A stretch of DNA of 64,000 nt from contig NZ_CP150265.1 of the NCBI RefSeq assembly GCF_037976325.1, positions 7,443,501-7,507,500 on the forward strand. The letters are read 5' to 3'. Of the stretch, positions 59,847 through 64,000 are shown piece after piece; position 1 is the first letter of the stretch; each line of letters starts with the position of its first letter. Source of the stretch: Paenibacillus sp. FSL K6-3182. GTDB taxonomy: Bacteria; Bacillota; Bacilli; Paenibacillales; Paenibacillaceae. The notes beneath the pieces were generated by a model. The model worked only from the letters and a program-made list of their open reading frames with translations. It was not told the origin of the DNA and made no database searches. The position numbers and the translations under genes are program-made.

Positions 59847-61283
59847 TTATAAAAGTAATTCTTTACGAATATTGTCCAGATCTCTTTTTGATGGAATCGT
59901 AGAGATAGTAACAACAGGTACTGTCTTTAATGAAACAGGGAAATTACTAATGACAAAATCAATTTGATGCTGCTGCACCATTTCGTCGGTTAGTCCTTTC
60001 ATAATGGAAGTATTAACGATCAACTGATCCCCAATTTCCTTTTTAATCAAATCCGCTATGTAATGACGAATTGAGAATTCTTCACCGATCACTAAGAAGG
60101 CCTTTTTTCTTTTATAACGTAAGCTTGAACGAACAATTAAGGTTAGTTTTGTTAAATGGAAATCATTATACAAGACAGAAGGATAAGCTTCATTCCACGT
60201 TTTCATGCAGTCTTGCAATTGTTGATATATCTGCTGGCACTCTTTTTGAACATATGTCGATAAATTGCTTTTTGAAATCATCATCCATTCAGGAATGGCA
60301 TTATCCATCAGAAGCTTATCAATGAAGTCATATACCTCCAATGTAAATCGTTCTTCCATATCCATATTCGGATATACCTTTGCCAGTAATGTAAAAAGCA
60401 GATTACCCATTTGATACTCTTCTTTATCCTTGTATAATTCGAATTCTTTTATCGGTGTCATTTCTGATCCTTCGTAATAATGGTATTGGCTGAGTCTCAC
60501 TCGTGATTGCATAAAGGATATTTCACTTTCAGGAAATTCTATAGAAAGCTGTTCTTCTAGACTCTTCGCAAGAGCTTTCACCGGCAAATAAAACATCCCT
60601 TTTTCCCAGGGATATCTGACCTCGTCGACTTTTACACATTTCCCTCTCGTCACTCTATCTACTACAATCGCCAGCAAAAAGGATAATTTCCTTTTTGAAT
60701 TGATAAAATAAACTATATTTTTCTCATTCTCTATATTTGTGATTAACTCATTAATATAAGCAAAGTCAATATTCTCAAAGGGCCATCCAGTAAAGTCATA
60801 GGCATCACAATATAACTTCCAATAAAAATATCGTATATTCATTTCATTCCCTTTGATCTTAGGGCTGGAATAAGTAATGTGCAGCTTATACGGTTTCAGA
60901 TCATTATTATTTAAATTTACAATCAACTTCTTCAAAGACGAGGTGCTCATAAACATTTCACCAGCAAGCTCCTCCACTGAGAATCGTCCGTCAGTGGTAA
61001 ACAATAGATTCATCAGCCGATAAAAGGTGGTTTGCCTGAGCATAAAAGAAACCACCTCACTAATTGTCTTTCCTCGTCCATCACGTCGAAGAAATACTCC
61101 CTTTCCTCTAGTCACCTCAATGGTGATATCGGGTGGCAGCTGCTTGCTTATCTCTTCAACCATCTTACGTATGGTTTTATCTGAGATTCCTAAACTCTTC
61201 TCAACTTCGGCTAAGGTAAACCACCTTTGTTCCGTATCAAGCAGTGTTAATAGTTGGCTAGCTAATTTATATTCCTTATCCAT
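59847..61283 (-). CDS. Mga/AtxA-like PRD transcriptional regulator
   Basis: 478 residues. It starts with two winged HTHs (FTLAEVEKSLGISDKTIRKMVEEISKQ; FSVEELAGEMFMSTSSLKKLIVNLNNNDLKPYKLHI), then a helical Mga/PRD-like region from ~170 to 370 and an EIIB-like C-terminal fold (KKAFLVIGEEFSIRHYIADLIKKEIGDQLIV ... IDFVISNFPV). It is like Mga of streptococci or AtxA of B. anthracis. PRD histidines may be controlled by the sugar phosphotransferase system. It sits directly upstream of the nucleoside genes on the same strand and is the likely regulator, in place of DeoR. Confidence 0.87.
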   Translation of the reverse strand: MDKEYKLASQLLTLLDTEQRWFTLAEVEKSLGISDKTIRKMVEEISKQLPPDITIEVTRGKGVFLRRDGRGKTISEVVSFMLRQTTFYRLMNLLFTTDGRFSVEELAGEMFMSTSSLKKLIVNLNNNDLKPYKLHITYSSPKIKGNEMNIRYFYWKLYCDAYDFTGWPFENIDFAYINELITNIENEKNIVYFINSKRKLSFLLAIVVDRVTRGKCVKVDEVRYPWEKGMFYLPVKALAKSLEEQLSIEFPESEISFMQSRVRLSQYHYYEGSEMTPIKEFELYKDKEEYQMGNLLFTLLAKVYPNMDMEERFTLEVYDFIDKLLMDNAIPEWMMISKSNLSTYVQKECQQIYQQLQDCMKTWNEAYPSVLYNDFHLTKLTLIVRSSLRYKRKKAFLVIGEEFSIRHYIADLIKKEIGDQLIVNTSIMKGLTDEMVQQHQIDFVISNFPVSLKTVPVVTISTIPSKRDLDNIRKELLL

Positions 61284-61902
61284 TTTCCCACCCTATTTCA
61301 ATTTAATTTGAATGTTATAGGATAAACAAGGACAATTCCTCTTGCCCTTTTTGTCGTTCTTTTTCTGTAATTCCAACAAGCCCCTCTAACGAAAAATCGA
61401 TTCTCCCATAAGGAAGAATCGGCTTTTTGATCTGTTTGAACATTATCTATGTTAAGTCTCACCCTAACATAATTGTGTTATTCAGTATCGAATAAGAATT
61501 TTGTTCAAAAAAATTCACCATATTTATGATATGGTTCAGCTTAACGGGTCTAACGGCGAAAAATGTTAAATCAGCTACCACGGCATGTCCTTTGTTGATG
61601 TTCTTATGGGTTTTTAATTTCATGATCTGCACGACAGGCTGACAATTCGGTGCCGACACACTCGAAAAGTCAGCCTTTTTATTGATCTACCGTGTTGAAT
61701 TAACTGGCACGTTATCATAACCCCCAAATCGCATCTCGTCAAGAGATAATGTGAGAATGAGCGACATAGCGGGGATCCCCCCTTATGCTTTCTAAATAGG
61801 AATGAATTTCCGAGTATGCAGGGCGATATCGCTTTTTCCAATTCATCTGCTGTCACGTAAAATATTCTTCAGATCGATGTGGAATAAGGAAAGGAGATCT
61901 GC
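61284..61902. other. Non-coding region with a repeat copy and an orphan hairpin
   Basis: No gene is supported. It must contain the promoter of the Mga-like gene at its left end. It also has repeat copy D (61516-61608) and a plus-strand hairpin AGGCTGAC...GTCAGCCTTTTT (about 61632-61680). Short frames here lack ribosome sites. Confidence 0.5.
61516..61608. repeat. Dispersed repeat copy D
   Basis: CACCATATTTATGATATGG matches the start of copy B (46276). The next part, GTTCAGCTTAACGGGTC...GGCGAAAAATG and GCATGTCCTTTGTTGATGTTCTTATG, matches copy A (42757-42832). It joins the two types of copy. Confidence 0.55.
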
Positions 61903-62142
61903 ATGAACAGCGTGGACAAAATCAGATTTTTGCTCTTTTACGGCGAAGCGCCCGAGGCAACTTGTTACGGGTATATGGAGCTGAATCGGGATGGTAATAT
62001 AATCGCGCTTTACAATAGTTGTGGCGAGGAAATCGACATGTTTGGCGGACATGAATTTGTCAGGGTACGGGCGCTTGGCAAATTCGATGATGAAGACCGC
62101 GATAATTTTTACTCCTTATTAGAAAGTGATGGTGTAGGATAA
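61903..62142 (+). CDS. Small acidic unknown protein
   Basis: 79 residues, soluble and acidic: DKIRFLLFYGEAPEATCYGYMELNRDGNIIALYNSCGEEIDMFGGHEFVRVRALGKFDDEDRDNFYSLLE. Family not recognised. AAGGAAAGGAGA is well placed before the ATG, which supports a real gene. It is 76 bases upstream of the DHA2 exporter on the same strand and may be co-transcribed. Confidence 0.6.
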   Translation: MNSVDKIRFLLFYGEAPEATCYGYMELNRDGNIIALYNSCGEEIDMFGGHEFVRVRALGKFDDEDRDNFYSLLESDGVG

Positions 62143-62218
62143 CCTGCACGACAGTCAGATGAAGATCTGGTGTCAAGTCACTACGTGGAACGCAATGAAT
62201 ATTCTCTGGAGGTAGAAG

Positions 62219-63640
62219 ATGAACAAACGGGTTCAAGAGGCAAGGGGAATGAAGAGAGGGCCGATGTTAGCCGCGTTACTCATAGGTGCATTTGTTGCGT
62301 TTCTTAGCGAAAATTTACTTGTTAATGCATTTCCTGGATTAATACAGGAATTCAACGTTGCTGCTTCGACCATTCAATGGTTATCTACGGCTTACATGCT
62401 CGCGATCGGCGTACTGGTGCCGGTGACCGCATTGCTGCAGCAATGGTTCACGACTCGCCAGATGTTTATGTCTGCGATGGCCTTATTTTTAGCCGGTACC
62501 TGCTTGTGTGCAGTATCCCCTGGATTCGAAATCTTGCTGATGGGCAGGGTTGTTCAGGCTTGCGGGACAGGATTATTGATACCGTTGATGATGAATACGA
62601 TTCTCGCCCTTTATCCTCTAGAGCGCCGGGGTGCGGCCATGGGACTCATGGGGCTGGTCATTATGGTCGCCCCTGTCATCGGGCCAGCTTTGTCAGGTCT
62701 GGTCATCGATACCTTACACTGGCGATGGCTATTCTATATGGTGATTCCTGTCGCATTGTTTTCGATTATTTATGCGTTCATGTACTTAAAGAATGTGACA
62801 GAACTAACCAAGCCAAGAGTCGATCTTTTATCCATTGCGATGTCAACCATCGGTTTCGGTAGCGTCATCTACGGCGTCAGCCGGGTAAATGTCTGGACTG
62901 AGCCTGAGGGTTACATTTTGATTGCCATAGGCAGCCTCTTCTTGCTCTTGCTTGTATGGCGGCAGTTCAAGATCAAAGAGCCTTTGATTGATCTTTCCGT
63001 ATTCCGGCATCCCACTTTTTCTTTGGTTGCGGCATTGGTAATCATCCTGATGATGGTTCTATTCGCCACCACGACATTGCTGCCGATCTATATGCAGGAT
63101 GTGATGCAGTTGACAGCATTCGCGACAGGTTTACTTCTGATGCCAGGCTGCATTTTAAACGCAATGATGATGCCTGTGACGGGAAAATTATTCGATAAAT
63201 TCGGGCCGAGATTCGTCATAATGCCCGGACTGGTCATGATCGCCCTATCGCTGTGGCTGTTTGCCGGTATCGATAGCGATACAACCCGAGTCTCCGTTCT
63301 GTTCAATCATGTCCTCTTATTCTTAGGCATATCGTTTGTCGTCATGCCGGCTCAGACAACGGGATTGAATCAACTTCCGCGTCATCTAGTAGCCCATGGC
63401 ACAGCCATATACAATACGCTCCAACAGATTGCCGGGGGAATGGGCATCGCTTTGTTCGTTGGCGTCATGTCATCCGGAGCCAATCGTTATCTTCATCATT
63501 CGCTCGATCCCACTTCAATGCATGAGAAATCACAGAGTATCCTTACCGGTCTACAAACGGTTTTTTGGATTGAATTTATTCTTTCCATACTTGTTTTGGT
63601 GCTGGGTTGGTTTATAAAAAAGCCGATTACCAACCTTTAA
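62219..63640 (+). CDS. DHA2-type (EmrB/QacA) MFS multidrug exporter
   Basis: 473 residues, about 14 helices. It parallels the exporter at 24811-26310: QWLSTAYMLAIGVLVPVTALLQQWFTTRQMF, GRVVQACGTGLLIPLLMNTILALYP, GPALSGLVIDTLHWRWLFYMVIP. A charged residue in helix 1 is Glu-Asn (LSENLLVNAFPGL) where the other has Leu-Asn. It should act as a proton-coupled drug exporter. CTGGAGGTAGAAG precedes the ATG. No TetR gene adjoins, unlike the paralogue. Confidence 0.93.
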   Translation: MNKRVQEARGMKRGPMLAALLIGAFVAFLSENLLVNAFPGLIQEFNVAASTIQWLSTAYMLAIGVLVPVTALLQQWFTTRQMFMSAMALFLAGTCLCAVSPGFEILLMGRVVQACGTGLLIPLMMNTILALYPLERRGAAMGLMGLVIMVAPVIGPALSGLVIDTLHWRWLFYMVIPVALFSIIYAFMYLKNVTELTKPRVDLLSIAMSTIGFGSVIYGVSRVNVWTEPEGYILIAIGSLFLLLLVWRQFKIKEPLIDLSVFRHPTFSLVAALVIILMMVLFATTTLLPIYMQDVMQLTAFATGLLLMPGCILNAMMMPVTGKLFDKFGPRFVIMPGLVMIALSLWLFAGIDSDTTRVSVLFNHVLLFLGISFVVMPAQTTGLNQLPRHLVAHGTAIYNTLQQIAGGMGIALFVGVMSSGANRYLHHSLDPTSMHEKSQSILTGLQTVFWIEFILSILVLVLGWFIKKPITNL

Positions 63641-63689
63641 ATACCCGATTCAATGTACATCATTATCTAGCCAACGTAACATGCACAGA

Positions 63690-63714
63690 AGGCCACCGAA
63701 GTAATCGGTGGCCT
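63690..63714 (+). terminator. Terminator after the DHA2 exporter
   Basis: Perfect ten-base stem AGGCCACCGA / TCGGTGGCCT, loop AGTAA. Confidence 0.8.
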
Positions 63715-63779
63715 GTTGTCGATGATTCAACTATCGTTCCTCGTTAGAATTCCTGTGGAACGTAAAATTTGGAGTTTGA

Positions 63780-64000
63780 ATAAAAAAGAGCGCCTCTGTA
63801 CGATGTGAGTACGAAACGGGTCTACAGCCCTTAAAATCCCACATCAGGAGGTCACTCTACTATGAAGTTTAAAGCTCAAGATAAGCAAAATCAACTCATT
63901 GAAAACATGACCGTTAATCACCTTGTTGTCGGTGTAGATACCGCTCAAGAAAACCACGTTGCTAGAGCTGTTAATTTTCGCGGAATTACTTTAGATAATC
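63780..64000 (+). mobile_element. IS110-family insertion sequence, left end (runs off the window)
   Basis: The transposase starts at 63862. The ~80-140 bases before it are non-coding, with AAAAAAGAGCGCCTC, a partly paired GTACGATGTGAGTAC and CCCACATCAGGAGGTC. IS110 elements have no terminal inverted repeats and carry a bridge RNA in a non-coding end, so the true left boundary cannot be read here. Start 63780 is an estimate. Confidence 0.55.
63862..64000 (+). CDS. IS110-family transposase, N-terminal fragment
   Basis: The first 46 codons are in the window: MKFKAQDKQNQLIENMTVN, then HLVVGVDTAQENHVARAVNF. The GVDTAQ strand carries the first acidic residue (Asp26) of the DEDD RuvC-like catalytic domain, and the A.A..F.G pattern that follows is typical of IS110 proteins. 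AGGAGG lies about ten bases before the ATG. The remainder of the DEDD domain and the Tnp20 domain are beyond the window. Confidence 0.85.
   Translation, partial: MKFKAQDKQNQLIENMTVNHLVVGVDTAQENHVARAVNFRGITLDN

Noticed and set aside
61459..61856. Short open frames between the Mga-like gene and the small acidic protein
   Set aside because: No ribosome sites, no recognisable protein character, and they overlap a non-coding repeat.
1..64000. CRISPR arrays, tRNA or rRNA genes, prophage modules
   Set aside because: No regularly spaced repeats, no cloverleaf sequences and no phage structural genes were noticed on reading both strands; a covariance-model scan was not possible.

Overview
The window looks like chromosome from an endospore-forming, Paenibacillus-like member of the Bacillales. 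The grounds are an alpha/beta-type spore protein (SASP), a YheC/YheD-type ATP-grasp protein, YesM/YesN-type two-component regulation of sugar ABC transporters, SLH-domain surface protein, secreted GH16 glucanase with a CBM56-like tail, strong AGGAGG ribosome sites, and A/T-rich sigma-A promoters. No rRNA, tRNA or CRISPR array was seen. The species assignment is inference.

Layout. 1-2.5 kb: an OmpR-type regulator with the start of its kinase, then a three-gene overlapping unit around an ECF sigma factor. 2.5-9.1 kb: isochorismatase-like hydrolase, stand-alone DUF2156 protein, a GH3 glycosidase with reversed domain order, RidA, and an unknown protein with an HELGH motif. 9.1-13.7 kb: an ECF sigma factor fused to a DUF1835-like domain, and a HelD-type helicase whose promoter region carries a convincing opposing promoter/terminator pair (candidate antisense RNA). 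13.7-22.6 kb: a probable catabolic island (3-hydroxyacyl-CoA dehydrogenase, two SDRs, alpha/beta hydrolase, MarR regulator) with a well-placed operator, plus a large SLH surface protein, a DUF4386 membrane protein and a Crp/Fnr regulator. 22.6-28.4 kb: two MFS transporters, each divergent from a TetR regulator, and a TetR-DUF2798 pair.

28.5-41.8 kb is a beta-1,3-glucan (laminarin-type) utilisation locus: an AraC regulator and SDR at the edge, a cytosolic GH16 enzyme, two CUT1 permeases and a lipoprotein binding protein, a YesM-type kinase and YesN-type regulator, and a secreted multidomain GH16. The permease operon and the secreted enzyme share an upstream motif, and the secreted enzyme also has a good cre (CcpA) site. 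No transporter ATPase is encoded here, as is usual for this class that shares an ATPase.

41.8-54.9 kb is accessory: a decayed VOC gene, SASP, a MerR-SRPBCC-SRPBCC operon with a classic 19-bp-spacer MerR promoter, DinB, WYL regulator, secreted protein, phosphotransferase, AraC-GyrI regulator, spore-related genes, and a three-gene ankyrin/SUKH/unknown run reminiscent of toxin-immunity genes. 55.1-61.3 kb is a nucleoside salvage operon (Mga-like regulator, DeoD-like phosphorylase, NCS2 permease, NupC, DeoB). The DeoD-like protein lacks the catalytic Asp/Arg pair of hexameric PNPs. The window ends with a small unknown protein, a DHA2 exporter and the first codons of an IS110-family transposase. 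Four related short non-coding repeats lie at about 42.8, 46.3, 54.3 and 61.5 kb.
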